Shown: one piece after another, positions 50,906 through 59,082 of the stretch
Position numbering within the stretch: position 1 is the first letter of the stretch
How the letters are laid out: each line of letters begins with the position of its first letter
Assembly: GCF_013299185.1 (NCBI RefSeq)
Contig: NZ_JAAFKG010000007.1
Location: 62,001-126,000, forward strand
Source of the DNA: Microcoleus sp. bin48.metabat.b7b8b9.023
Lineage (GTDB): Bacteria; Cyanobacteriota; Cyanobacteriia; Cyanobacteriales; Microcoleaceae
Reading direction: 5' to 3'
DNA length: 64,000 nucleotides
The notes under the pieces: generated by a model
Databases searched by the model: none
What the model saw: only the letters and a program-made list of their open reading frames with translations
Told to the model about the DNA's origin: nothing
Translations under genes and position numbers: made by a program

Positions 50906-53263
50906 TTAAAATATCAAACGCCGCACCGTACCATCATCTGTAAATTGCTGTTCGCCAATACCCACAACTTCGACAGTAACTTCGCGTTCCGAAATGGCAA
51001 ACTCTCCCTCCCATGCCGCTATTTCCACTATCACTTTTTCCCCTTCCAAATACACATTGTAATTAGTCGTTGCCCACACACCTTTTTCATGTTCAAAACT
51101 GTGTCCGTCATCCTCATAAAGCGTCCATTCACCAGTTCCGGGCCAAATTCGCATTTTCAAAGAATCGATCGCCCGTTCGCTCACAAATTGCCTCACAGGC
51201 GCGATCCTCTTCGAGGGCTTCGCTAACGCAATTATCCCCCCACCCCGAACATAAAGCGGCATTCTCTCCAAAGGCGCATGGGCTAAAATGTGCGTCGGGC
51301 CGTGATAGCATTCGCCCGTCCACCAATCGTACCAAGTACCCTGGGGCAAATACACGGCACGGTGCTCGACTCCCGGGCGGTAAACCGGTGCAGCCATCAG
51401 CGACGGGCCGAGCAATACTTGATCGTAAAGGTGATAAGTTGTGCGATCGCCCGCAAAGTGATAAAGTAACGGTCGTAAAATCGGCGTTCCCGTCGTTGCA
51501 GCTTCCCAAAACAAGGTGTAAATATATGGCAATAACTGATAGCGCAAATTGATGTATTCGCGGCAAATCTGCTCGGTGCGATCGCCGAAAACCCACGGTT
51601 CGTGCTGCGCTGTCGTCATCGCCGAATGACCGCGCATCAACGGATACAGCATCCCCACCTGCATCCATCGCGCGAACAATTCAGCGGTTGCATTCCCCGC
51701 AAAGCCGCCGATGTCGCAACCGACAAACGCCACGCCGGAAAGTCCCATGTTGCAAAGCATCGGTAGCGACATTTCCAAATGATCCCACAGCGATTGATTG
51801 TCGCCCATCCACACCGACGAGTAACGCTGTACTCCCGCAAATCCCGATCGCGTCAGCACAAAAGATCGATCGTTCGCACGCAACTTCTGCAACCCCTCAG
51901 CACAAGCTTTCGCCATCATCAACCCGTACAAATTGTGCGTTTCCGCGTGGGTGGTGCGATCGCCATCCGGGCCCTGCGGCGCATCCAGCGGAAACCAGAT
52001 GTGTTCGCCGCCGTCACCAAAAGGACGTTCCGCGATCGCAGGTTCGTTCATGTCGTTCCAAATCCCCGCAACGCCGATATCTGTGAGGCTTTTGTGCAAT
52101 TCCCCCCACCACTGGCGCACGTCGGGGCGCATGAAATCTGGAAACACGGCTTTGTCCGGCCAAACATAGCCGTGGAAAAGCTTTCCGTCGGCGGTGCGGA
52201 CGAAATAGTCGTTTTCCACACCGCGATCGAATATTTCGTAATCTGCTTCCGGTTCGTACTTGACGCCGGGATCGATAATCGTGACAACTTTGAAACCGGC
52301 TGCTTTCAAATCTGCAATCAGTTTCGCGGGATCGGGGAAACGCTTGGGGCTCCAAGTAAACACCCGGTAGCCGCGCATATAGTCGATGTCGAGGTGGATA
52401 ACATCGCAGGGAATCGCGCGATCGCGAAATTCCTTAGCCAACTCCCTCACCACGTCCTCGGATTCGTAGCTCCAGCGGCACTGGTGGTATCCCAGCGCCC
52501 ATTTTGGCGCGAGCGGCATCCGGCCGGTTAACTGGGTGTAGGTGGCGAGAATTTGGGCGGGTTCGGGGCCGTAAATGATGTAGTAGTCGAGTTCCGCGTC
52601 TCTGGTTTCCATCCGCAAAACCCCCGGTGTTTCCGCGCCGATGTCGAATTGACTCCAAAATGTGGTGTTGAAAAAGATGCCGTAAGCGCGATCGGGATTC
52701 AGGGCGATGTAAAATGCGATCGCCTGGTACATTTCATCTGTCTGCGAATTGTAGTCAAGGGCGTCAATCGTCCAGTTTGTCTTGACTTCGGAGAGTTTGT
52801 CGAGGAAGCCGGTGCGTTGGCCGAAACCGTAGAAATGCTCGTCTGTTTCAATGCGTTTCCAGGCGGCGGTTGCGCCCGCGCGCCATCCCATCGGGCGATC
52901 GCAGTCGCTAGCAAAGGGTTTTCCCGATTTGTCAAAGCATTCGATGGAAGTGCGATCGCGCTTGACAGAAACTGTGATTTGTGCTGTTTCTATTTCGATT
53001 TTTTCGTCTGTTTCTCGGACTTCAAAAGGTACAATTTCCCACTGTTCGTCTGGGAGAGTCACGGAGTGCGATCGATCTTTGAATTCACCTGTCGGGGACA
53101 TTCGCACTCGGATTAAATTTGGGGCGAGGATGCTGATTTTGAGAGCGGAATTGGTACAGTTGAAGTGAATTGCGCGATCGTCGGTTTTGTCGATCGATTG
53201 TACGGAGCCGATAATTGACCAAGGCTGTTCGGTAGTTTGGAGTTTTCCGAAGTATTGCGGCAT
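50906..53263 (-). CDS. GH31 alpha-glucosidase
   Basis: A 785-residue cytosolic glycosidase. The N-terminal beta domain runs to about 235; the catalytic barrel follows with PKWALGYHQCRWSYESEDVV, DVIHLDIDYMRGYRVFTW and the nucleophile Asp in GIWNDMNEPAIAE (about 418), then the acid/base region RYSSVWMGDNQSLWDHLEMS and GVAFVGCDIGGFAGNATAEL. It releases glucose from alpha-glucans or maltose-like sugars. Near the C-terminus GGGII is followed by ALAKPSKRIAP, coded by the 29-bp repeat at 51201-51229, where family members usually continue directly into PVRQFV. So the gene carries a small in-frame insert in a loop of the C-terminal beta domain. ATG 53263 has no strong ribosome binding site. Confidence 0.95.
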   Translation of the reverse strand: MPQYFGKLQTTEQPWSIIGSVQSIDKTDDRAIHFNCTNSALKISILAPNLIRVRMSPTGEFKDRSHSVTLPDEQWEIVPFEVRETDEKIEIETAQITVSVKRDRTSIECFDKSGKPFASDCDRPMGWRAGATAAWKRIETDEHFYGFGQRTGFLDKLSEVKTNWTIDALDYNSQTDEMYQAIAFYIALNPDRAYGIFFNTTFWSQFDIGAETPGVLRMETRDAELDYYIIYGPEPAQILATYTQLTGRMPLAPKWALGYHQCRWSYESEDVVRELAKEFRDRAIPCDVIHLDIDYMRGYRVFTWSPKRFPDPAKLIADLKAAGFKVVTIIDPGVKYEPEADYEIFDRGVENDYFVRTADGKLFHGYVWPDKAVFPDFMRPDVRQWWGELHKSLTDIGVAGIWNDMNEPAIAERPFGDGGEHIWFPLDAPQGPDGDRTTHAETHNLYGLMMAKACAEGLQKLRANDRSFVLTRSGFAGVQRYSSVWMGDNQSLWDHLEMSLPMLCNMGLSGVAFVGCDIGGFAGNATAELFARWMQVGMLYPLMRGHSAMTTAQHEPWVFGDRTEQICREYINLRYQLLPYIYTLFWEAATTGTPILRPLLYHFAGDRTTYHLYDQVLLGPSLMAAPVYRPGVEHRAVYLPQGTWYDWWTGECYHGPTHILAHAPLERMPLYVRGGGIIALAKPSKRIAPVRQFVSERAIDSLKMRIWPGTGEWTLYEDDGHSFEHEKGVWATTNYNVYLEGEKVIVEIAAWEGEFAISEREVTVEVVGIGEQQFTDDGTVRRLIF
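51201..51229 (-). repeat. 29-bp palindromic element in the GH31 gene
   Basis: Identical to 40094-40122. On the coding (minus) strand it reads GCGTTAGCGAAG, CCCTCGA, AGAGGATCGC and codes ALAKPSKRIA. Confidence 0.92.
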
Positions 53264-53383
53264 ATACTCTGACTCGAAATATTATCGATTTTGGTTTGAG
53301 CAGTTAAGGGTTGTCATCTGACAAAAGGCTGAACTACAAATATATAAAAGGAATATTTTAACATATCGATCCAATTACTTTAC

Positions 53384-53485
53384 ATAGCAATCCTAAATCA
53401 GTCGCAAAATCGATTGAGACCAGAATCCTTGCAGTGTAAGCATCTTGCTAGGGTATAATGCAAGGAAATCATTTAGGATTGTTAT
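53384..53485. mobile_element. MITE-like element with AGCAATCCTAAAT ends
   Basis: Ends ATAGCAATCCTAAAT (53384-53398) and ATTTAGGATTGTTAT (53471-53485) match inversely at 14 of 15 bases. The interior is non-coding. A single end, ATAGCAATCCTAAATGATT, is at 54363-54381. No transposase is visible. Confidence 0.6.
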
Positions 53486-53652
53486 AGAACCCATTTGACA
53501 TCTTTGAGGCTGCAAGCCTTTTAATCATCACCCTCATCAAACATAGATTAACTTTTGAATTTCATCCCTCACCGAAGAGCCAGGGTTTGAAGCCCCAGCA
53601 TGAAGGCAGATTGTGATAAGAACGGAGTTTAAATCTCCGTTTTTATCACTTC

Positions 53653-53686
53653 GCTGTCAACTGTCAACTGTCAACTGTCAACTGTT
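53653..53686. repeat. Heptamer array, about five units
   Basis: CTGTCAA repeated, ending 7 bases before the stop of the minus-strand gene at 53693, the same placement as at the HesB/IscA gene. Confidence 0.85.
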
Positions 53687-53692
53687 TAACTA

Positions 53693-54262
53693 CTACCTCC
53701 CAAATACTTGCAAAATCCTCTGCACTCCTGCCTTTTCTAGCCTCTCAAACTGCTGCCGTTCATCAGCAGTAAAAACAGTTGTCACTTCTTTATCTGACAT
53801 CTGTGCTTCCAAAACTCCACGGTTGAAGAAAACAACTTCACCCGTACCAAAAAAGACGATCGCCCTAACCCGATCGCTTTTTAGCCAAAATCCCACTCCA
53901 TCTCCCACTTCCACGATGGCTTCCGATGCACTGACAACGGTTTTACCACCATTGGTAGAACACATGATGTAGCTCATATTTTTGACAATTTTTGTGGCTT
54001 TTTGGCAGGATTGAGCCTGAAGTTGTTTCAACTCTCGATCGTAATTTTCCCGATTCAATGCAGGCTTGATTTGATTCAGCAAACAGCGATCGGGTATACC
54101 ATCACCATCATCGTCCATGCGGATGTCGTCTTGTTGTCCGTCGCTATCGCAATCGATCGCCGGCCCGATCTGTCTGCTGGGTTTCGCCGATTGTGCTATT
54201 GCATCGATTGGGATGACATAGCTGAATAATAGCAGGGCGATCGGCAATAATTTGAAAAGCAT
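53693..54262 (-). CDS. Exported protein with a calcium-binding-like Asp-rich segment
   Basis: A 189-residue protein from ATG 54262, which gives a clean signal peptide (MLFKLLPIALLLFSYVIPID, cleavage near AIAQSA). The segment CDSDGQQDDIRMDDDGDGIP at about 38-57 is like thrombospondin type 3 or EF-hand-like loops and ends DRC, a possible disulfide pair with the first Cys. The rest is a globular domain (SYIMCSTNGGKTVVSASEAI, then VEVGDGVGFWLKSDR). Function unknown; it should be periplasmic or secreted and bind Ca2+. An upstream in-frame start adds 13 residues but spoils the signal. Confidence 0.7.
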   Translation of the reverse strand: MLFKLLPIALLLFSYVIPIDAIAQSAKPSRQIGPAIDCDSDGQQDDIRMDDDGDGIPDRCLLNQIKPALNRENYDRELKQLQAQSCQKATKIVKNMSYIMCSTNGGKTVVSASEAIVEVGDGVGFWLKSDRVRAIVFFGTGEVVFFNRGVLEAQMSDKEVTTVFTADERQQFERLEKAGVQRILQVFGR

Positions 54263-54593
54263 TATGTTGAAAAAATATCCTCGCTCAAATTTTAGCACCA
54301 TGCTGTTTTAATAGCTCAATAATTTCCAAATTAGAAGATTTATCGGCAATACTTTAGATGCTATAGCAATCCTAAATGATTGATTAAGATTTGTAGGGGT
54401 AGTGCCCCCGTGCCTACCCCCTATCTATCGGGTCAACCTGGATCTTTAAGATCCCGTACAAAAAGTATGCAAATGATTGAGGACTTCTATATACCATTTA
54501 TCAGAAAGATGAGGTATGACTGTAAATGGAGTTTTTGATGCGACTTCGTTTACTATATAATCAATATAAGAGGGCTGAAGCCCAACAACGTAC
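54263..54593. other. Intergenic region with solo and complete small elements
   Basis: 331 bases. It contains one end of the AGCAATCCTAAAT element (54363-54381), a GTAGGGGTAGTGCCCCCGTG segment (54393-54412) of the family that built the kinase linker, and most of the MITE at 54498-54606. Confidence 0.6.
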
Positions 54594-54606
54594 CTAATCT
54601 TTTGCT
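54498..54606. mobile_element. MITE-like element, second copy, reaching into the DUF952 gene
   Basis: Left end TATCAGAAAGATGAGGTATG near 54498-54517 and right end GTACCTAATCTTTTGC near 54591-54606, with AGAGGGCTGAAGCCCAACAA before it, inverse to the start of the copy at 6025. The right end carries the stop codon and last two or three codons of the minus-strand DUF952 gene. Confidence 0.7.
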
Positions 54607-54941
54607 GTTAACTCTGCCGGCAATTGGAACTTGCCATCTGCACCCGCCGCCAACTCAAAAACTTGCAACACAGCATCCACATTTAGCGGCCCGTAAATGT
54701 GCGGGTAATCCTCACCGGCGGCAAATTCATACTTAAGTTCAGATTCTACTTTTTCCGAGTCAATCGACAGCAGCAGCAATCCTGTTTGTCCTACAAAAAA
54801 TTTATTGGCAGATTTCAGAACTTGCGGTAGAGTCGAACAGTGGATAAATCCTTCTGTATCTAGCGTATCTCCGCGATAGAATTGCACTTGTTTTGCTTGT
54901 TCCCACTGTTGGCTGCGGGTGATGTGAAAGATAACGCTCAT
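54594..54941 (-). CDS. DUF952 domain protein
   Basis: A 115-residue small soluble protein. Family marks are IFHITRSQQWEQAKQVQFYR at the start, EGFIHCSTLPQVLKSANKFF in the centre, and YEFAAGEDYPHIYGPLNVDA. DUF952 proteins are related to a glutathione-S-transferase or ADP-ribosyl-type fold group; the activity is not known to me. The last codons and the stop (AKD, TAG) lie in the end of a MITE-like element, so the original C-terminus was probably replaced. ATG 54941 is preceded by a run of A/T with no clear ribosome binding site. Confidence 0.88.
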   Translation of the reverse strand: MSVIFHITRSQQWEQAKQVQFYRGDTLDTEGFIHCSTLPQVLKSANKFFVGQTGLLLLSIDSEKVESELKYEFAAGEDYPHIYGPLNVDAVLQVFELAAGADGKFQLPAELTAKD

Positions 54942-54955
54942 AGTTTAGATAGGTT

Positions 54956-55210
54956 TTAAGTGCGATCGCCAATGGGCAATAAAATTGGCAGTAAAATGGG
55001 CAGTAAAATCTGAGAAGGACAACTCCCGCCACAACTTACTGTCAGCGTCATAATTTTAGCATCAATTAACCGCGCTGCACCCGGAGGCGCACAAGTTCCC
55101 GGATTCACGTCATAAGCTGGAAAACAAGCGGCACTCAAACTGAGACGCAAAGCATTACCTCGGGCAATTTGCATACAAGTTGGTTGCAGCAAAATTCTTA
55201 CAGGTATCGA
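54956..55210 (-). pseudogene. C-terminal fragment of a CocE/NonD-type hydrolase
   Basis: The frame reads LQPTCMQIARGNALRLSLSA, ACFPAYDVNPGTCAPPGAAR and LIDAKIMTLTVSCGGSCPSQ, which resembles the C-terminal beta domain of X-Pro dipeptidyl-peptidase/CocE esterases. The catalytic alpha/beta-hydrolase part is absent: upstream DNA (55211 onward) is GGACT..AGTCC repeats. The extreme end repeats ILLP three times through a 12-bp duplication. A decayed gene, cut by repeat-associated rearrangement. Confidence 0.65.
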
Positions 55211-55212
55211 TC

Positions 55213-55380
55213 AGGTTTGTAGTGAGGACTTTAGTCCTTTTTTTTCAGGTTTGTAGTCAGGACTAAAGTGCTTTCCTTTATTTTCCTTTATTTTCCTTTA
55301 TTTTCTTTTGCGGACTGAAGTCCTCACTACGAACCTAGCGCATTTAGTCGTTTATTTTGCGGACTGAAGTCCGAACGATC
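55213..55380. repeat. GGACT..AGTCC repeats and TTTTCCTTTA tandem
   Basis: Two direct and two inverse copies of the TAGTGAGGACTTTAGTCC family surround a tandem run of CTTTATTTTC (about 55271-55308). It lies between the hydrolase remnant and the cupin stop. Confidence 0.8.
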
Positions 55381-55384
55381 AAAT

Positions 55385-55837
55385 CTAGCACGGCACGAGT
55401 ACATCCGATCGCCCGAGAACCCTCATATCTTCCTCATCGAGTTCGACTGGCGTACCGCTGCGAATTAGTTCCACAAAATCCTCGTTTGGCACCATAATGC
55501 ACAAAGTGTAAAGACGTTCGCTGCCCGTATTTTCAATGACGTGAGTGCCAGTTGGAGGCACTAACAAACTATCACCCGGTTTAATACTAACTGTTTTGCC
55601 GTCGCAAGTCGCTTGCCCTCTTCCTTTGAGTACAAAAAACATTTCTACCGCAAATTGATGGCGGTTGGGAGGAGTTTTTCCGCCCGGATCGAAAATCTCG
55701 ATGCAAACAGTTAATGAGGCATTCGCGGTTGCCGGATCGAAAACTATGGCTAATCTATTAGTATCGCCCGGGCTGATGCGAAATGCTTGGTAGTCTTGAG
55801 GCGATTTCATTACAGGAATCATGCACTGGTTTGTCAT
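55385..55837 (-). CDS. Cupin-domain protein
   Basis: A 150-residue single-cupin protein. The two cupin motifs are visible: PPNRHQFAVEMFFVLKGRGQ (about 65-84) and GDSLLVPPTGTHVIENTGSE (about 97-116), with His69 or nearby Glu and His109 as possible metal ligands. Cupins range from isomerases and dioxygenases to storage proteins; no substrate can be read. Its neighbours, an isochorismatase-like hydrolase and an amidohydrolase, suggest a catabolic or nucleotide/ureide pathway (inference). It begins MTNQCMIPVMKSPQDYQAFR; a later Met at residue 10 is an alternative start. Confidence 0.85.
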   Translation of the reverse strand: MTNQCMIPVMKSPQDYQAFRISPGDTNRLAIVFDPATANASLTVCIEIFDPGGKTPPNRHQFAVEMFFVLKGRGQATCDGKTVSIKPGDSLLVPPTGTHVIENTGSERLYTLCIMVPNEDFVELIRSGTPVELDEEDMRVLGRSDVLVPC

Positions 55838-56147
55838 TTTTTTATTGTTAGTTGTGAGTTGTTATAGCTGAAGGAAGTTCGGCAACGGATTCTGTAACGG
55901 ATGTAACGGATGTAATGGATGTCACTCCAAAGGAAGAGAGAAGAAGGAAGAAGGAAGAAGGAAGAGAACCCAGGATTTTAGCAATTAAGAATTTCCTGAC
56001 CGTCACGGACGGTTTCTATATGTTTCTGCTATCATTACTGAGTATTCACGGTCATTAGTAAGTGGCTCAACCTCCCAAGTTTATTACTAATGACCAATGA
56101 CCAATGACCAATGACCAATGACCAATAACCAATGACTAATTCCCTAG
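55838..56147. repeat. Intergenic region with GAAGAAG and ACCAATG tandem repeats
   Basis: 310 bases. Tandem TGTAACGGA units at about 55891-55920, GGAAGAAGGAAGA at about 55938-55968, and at least five ATGACCA units at about 56088-56130. No gene seen. Confidence 0.8.
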
Positions 56148-56918
56148 TTATTTAATTGCTTCTAACATAGCCTGAGAATCAGACAAAAACCCAAAACATT
56201 GTTTAACGTTATAAAGAGTAGCCTGCCAACAAAACTCTGGAGATGTAGTAGCTGTACAATCTTTGACTAAAATGCAGTCGTAGTTGAGAAAACAAGCATC
56301 TTGTAGGGTAGCCATGACACACTGATCTGCGTTGACTCCTCCAAAGAAAAGTGTAGTTCTTCCCAGGTTGCGGAGGATACTATCTAAAGGAGTATCCCAA
56401 AAGGCACTCATGCGATATTTATCAATGCAAATATCCTCTGGTTTCTGTTCTAATTCATCAACAACGGCGGCCGCCCAACTCCCCGCCATCAAAACAGATG
56501 CGCCGTTTTTGGGTAGCGGATCTCCCAAACCTACGCCCTCGCCCGTGGGATTGTAAACGTGGCGCGAAGCTGCGCTAATATTGAGCAAATCGGGGCGGTT
56601 TCCCCAGTTTATCCAAATAATGGGTACTGCGTGCGATCGCAATTTTGGCAGCAAATTTTGCAAAGGATTAATTGGAGTGCGCGCAGGTGTTACATCGACG
56701 CCGATGTGTGATAGCCAACCGTCGGGGTGACAGAAATCGTTTTGCATATCTATCACCAGCATCGCTGCTTTTGCTAAGTCCAATCGCAGGGTTTTCGTTT
56801 CTGTTTCTAGGGTAACAGGTTGAGGCGCGATCGGCGATCGGGTGATGTCCGCAATTTTAGCATCAACTTTCCAAGCATTTGGCGCAACGCCCAAGGTGCG
56901 GAGGGATTCCAGATTCAT
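56148..56918 (-). CDS. Isochorismatase-family cysteine hydrolase
   Basis: A 256-residue soluble hydrolase. The Asp-Lys-Cys triad of the family is visible: Asp in AMLVIDMQNDFCHPDG (about 57), Lys in CIDKYRMSAFWDTPLD (about 167), Cys in GGVNADQCVMATLQDA (about 202). The length and the N-terminal extension (about 50 residues) are like those of peroxyureidoacrylate/ureidoacrylate amidohydrolase (RutB)-like enzymes, but no other rut gene is present. It probably cleaves an amide such as a carbamoyl compound. The cupin and amidohydrolase genes beside it make a pyrimidine, purine or ureide degrading role plausible. Confidence 0.88.
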   Translation of the reverse strand: MNLESLRTLGVAPNAWKVDAKIADITRSPIAPQPVTLETETKTLRLDLAKAAMLVIDMQNDFCHPDGWLSHIGVDVTPARTPINPLQNLLPKLRSHAVPIIWINWGNRPDLLNISAASRHVYNPTGEGVGLGDPLPKNGASVLMAGSWAAAVVDELEQKPEDICIDKYRMSAFWDTPLDSILRNLGRTTLFFGGVNADQCVMATLQDACFLNYDCILVKDCTATTSPEFCWQATLYNVKQCFGFLSDSQAMLEAIK

Positions 56919-57482
56919 ATTAATTGTGATTTGAAAACAACTTCAATCTTATAACTTTTTGATTGTTGCTAACTTGTCATATCTTAAATCTTTGCTAAGA
57001 TTCAGTAAAAATATCAAACGTAACTGTTTCGAGTTACTTGATGCTTGATTAAAATTAACTAAGCTTAGGCAAAAAGTTTCTAGTTTTCATGCTATTTTAG
57101 CGTTCCCAGCCATAGCCTGGAAATTCTTTGCAGGATGCTCTACCTCCAGTAAACAACAGGCGAGTAGGGTGGTTTTATACTCGTCAGACAAATTAGGTAT
57201 GTAGTTGCGCTTCAGCGCTCTTTATAATATTAGGAAACAGCGCTGAGATCGCAACTACGTAACTTGGCTAGCGATACTTTTGGTAATTTTATATATCGTA
57301 TCCTGACAATAAAACTGCCCTGCCAGTAAACCACAGGCGAGGCTCTTCATCGCTTATATGCGTTACCAGCCATAGCCTGAGAACGAGATTCAACCATATT
57401 TAAAAGGCTGAGAACGAGATGAAAGAAGATGATTTAGTCCTAAAATAGAAATAGATGTGAATTCACCAGAAAAGCTAAATCT
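56919..57482. other. Divergent intergenic region with several repeats
   Basis: 564 bases. Two copies of TTCCCAGCCATAGCCTGGAA / TTACCAGCCATAGCCTGAGA type (about 57103 and 57364), a TAAACAACAGGCGAG / TAAACCACAGGCGAG pair, and the diverged hairpin at 57195-57261. No ORF of note. It should hold the promoters of both flanking genes. Confidence 0.5.
57195..57261. repeat. Diverged hairpin of the TAGTTGCGCTTCAGCGC family
   Basis: GGTATGTAGTTGCGCTTCAG then CGCTCTTT (57195-57222) with an imperfect right arm ending CGCAACTACGTAAC. Related to the perfect copy at 38801-38868. Confidence 0.75.
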
Positions 57483-58913
57483 ATGAGTTTTACAATCCAA
57501 AATGCTTTGATTCCGGTTGAGAGTGGTTATGAAACGGCAGACGTGCAAGTGGCGGATAATTGCATAAGTGCGTTAGCGAAGCCCTCGAAGAGGATCGCGC
57601 CCAATTTAGCTCCTACAGGAACAGCAATCGACGGCAAAAATAAGCTGCTTCTGCCCGGTTTTGTCAACGCGCACACGCACTCTTCTGAAATGTGGCAGCG
57701 CGGGATTATTCCGCCTTTACCGCTGGAGTTGTGGATTGGCGAACTGTACGATTTCACGCCTCTCGAACCCGAACAAGTTTACTTGAGTGCCTTGGGAACT
57801 GCGGTAGAAACATTGCTCTCGGGCGGTACAAGTGTAGTCGATCATTTAGTTTTGATTCCGGGGCAAGAATTAGAGACAATTGCCGCCGCAGTTCGCGCTT
57901 ATCAAGAAATCGGTATCCGGGCTTTTATCGGGCCGTTAATTCAAGATGAATCCCTGACAGCGGGAATGCCTGCGGGCGATGGCGGCATCGAACACGCGGC
58001 TTACATTCGCTCTACAAAGGCAACTTTGGAACTCATGGAAGCAGCAATAAAACAGTTTCACAGACCCGAAAAAGGTGTTAATATATTGCTGGCACCGACG
58101 GGAATTCAACTGTGTTCTGATGCTTTGTTTGAAGGCTGCATCGATTTGGGCGATCGCTACAATCTTTGCCTGCACGCCCACCTCTTGGAAACGCCCGCTC
58201 AAAAACAGTTGGCTCACGAAAAATACGGCTGTAGCGCTGTCAAACATTTGCAACAAATCGGTTATTTAAGTCCGCGCACTTCCTTAGCGCACTGCGTGTG
58301 GCTGGACGATTCCGATATTGCAATTATGGCAGAAACTCAATCGACAGTCGTACACAATCCCCTCAGCAACCTGCGGCTGGGAAGCGGGATTGCACCAATT
58401 TTAAAATACCGCCAAGCCGGAGTAAACGTATCTTTCGGCTGCGACGGCGCCGCTAGCAACGACTCTCAGGATTTGCTGGAAGCAATTAAAATTGGTTCGA
58501 TTCTGCACAATATTACGGATTTGGATTACCGCCACTGGATTACACCGCGTCAGTCTGTAGAAATGGCATCGCTGGGCGGAGCAAAAGGCTTGAATCTCGG
58601 CGATGAAATGGGTTCGCTGACTGTCGGCAAAAAAGCGGATTTTGTGCTGTACGATTTAACCAGTTTATCATTGTTGCCGCGCACCGATCCGATTGGCTTG
58701 CTAATTTTGGGACGCCCGACAAATGCGGTAGACAGTGTTTGGGTAAACGGCAAACAAATTGTCGCTGAAGGGAAGGTGAAAACGATCGATGTTGATGGTT
58801 TGAGGCGGCAATTATTCGATCGCAGTGAGTGGAGTAGCAAGCGCCAATCACCAATGGTGGGCGAGATTGAATCGCACTACCGCCAAGTGATGAAATTGCC
58901 ACTCGGCGGTTGA
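57483..58913 (+). CDS. Amidohydrolase (cytosine/guanine deaminase-like, TrzA/AtzB group)
   Basis: A 476-residue metal-dependent deaminase-like enzyme. GFVNAHTHSSEMWQRG (about 59-74) carries the H-x-H metal pair; further ligands are in LCLHAHLLETP (about 232-242), SLAHCVWLDDSD (about 268) and FGCDGAASNDSQD (about 319). The end resembles SAH/5'-methylthioadenosine or s-triazine-type hydrolases; the true substrate is open. Residues about 32-42 (ISALAKPSKRIAP) are from the in-frame 29-bp element at 57570-57598. The last residues LPLGG and the stop TGA lie in another dispersed repeat (CTCGGCGGTTGAAACC). ATG 57483 has a weak ribosome binding site. Confidence 0.9.
   Translation: MSFTIQNALIPVESGYETADVQVADNCISALAKPSKRIAPNLAPTGTAIDGKNKLLLPGFVNAHTHSSEMWQRGIIPPLPLELWIGELYDFTPLEPEQVYLSALGTAVETLLSGGTSVVDHLVLIPGQELETIAAAVRAYQEIGIRAFIGPLIQDESLTAGMPAGDGGIEHAAYIRSTKATLELMEAAIKQFHRPEKGVNILLAPTGIQLCSDALFEGCIDLGDRYNLCLHAHLLETPAQKQLAHEKYGCSAVKHLQQIGYLSPRTSLAHCVWLDDSDIAIMAETQSTVVHNPLSNLRLGSGIAPILKYRQAGVNVSFGCDGAASNDSQDLLEAIKIGSILHNITDLDYRHWITPRQSVEMASLGGAKGLNLGDEMGSLTVGKKADFVLYDLTSLSLLPRTDPIGLLILGRPTNAVDSVWVNGKQIVAEGKVKTIDVDGLRRQLFDRSEWSSKRQSPMVGEIESHYRQVMKLPLGG
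57570..57598 (+). repeat. 29-bp palindromic element in the amidohydrolase gene
   Basis: GCGTTAGCGAAGCCCTCGAA then GAGGATCGC, the exact inverse of the copies at 40094 and 51201. It codes ALAKPSKRIA after DNCIS; without it the flanks would read DNCISA..PNLAPTG, as expected of the family. Confidence 0.92.
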
Positions 58914-59010
58914 AACCAGGCTTATACAAACAAAACCTGAGGAAGCGGGTTGAAGAAAGACTCGGCGGTTGAAACCGCGACTATACAGACAAAACCCGCC
59001 TCCGCGGGTT
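58901..59010 (+). repeat. GGCGGTTGAAACC dispersed repeats
   Basis: CACTCGGCGGTTGAAACC overlaps the 3' end of the amidohydrolase gene; GACTCGGCGGTTGAAACC with CGCGACTATACAGACAAAAC and CCGCCTCCGCGGGTTGAAGA follows. A copy is at about 27525-27560. Confidence 0.85.
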
Positions 59011-59082
59011 GAAGAATAATTGTCAGGTTTGCAATGCGAACGTTACAGTATGATGTTAAATTGTGGTGTTTGCGAAAAATCG

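Larger units (their letters stand above)
53264..53692. other. Intergenic region with a MITE-like element and heptamers
   Basis: 429 bases: a 102-bp element at 53384-53485, a CCAGGGTTTGAAGCCCCAG-type palindrome near 53581, and a heptamer array at 53653-53686 that runs to the stop of the next minus-strand gene. Confidence 0.6.

Noticed and set aside
51779..52531. 250-codon plus-strand ORF in the GH31 gene
   Set aside because: Antisense shadow; the minus frame has complete GH31 motifs across the region.
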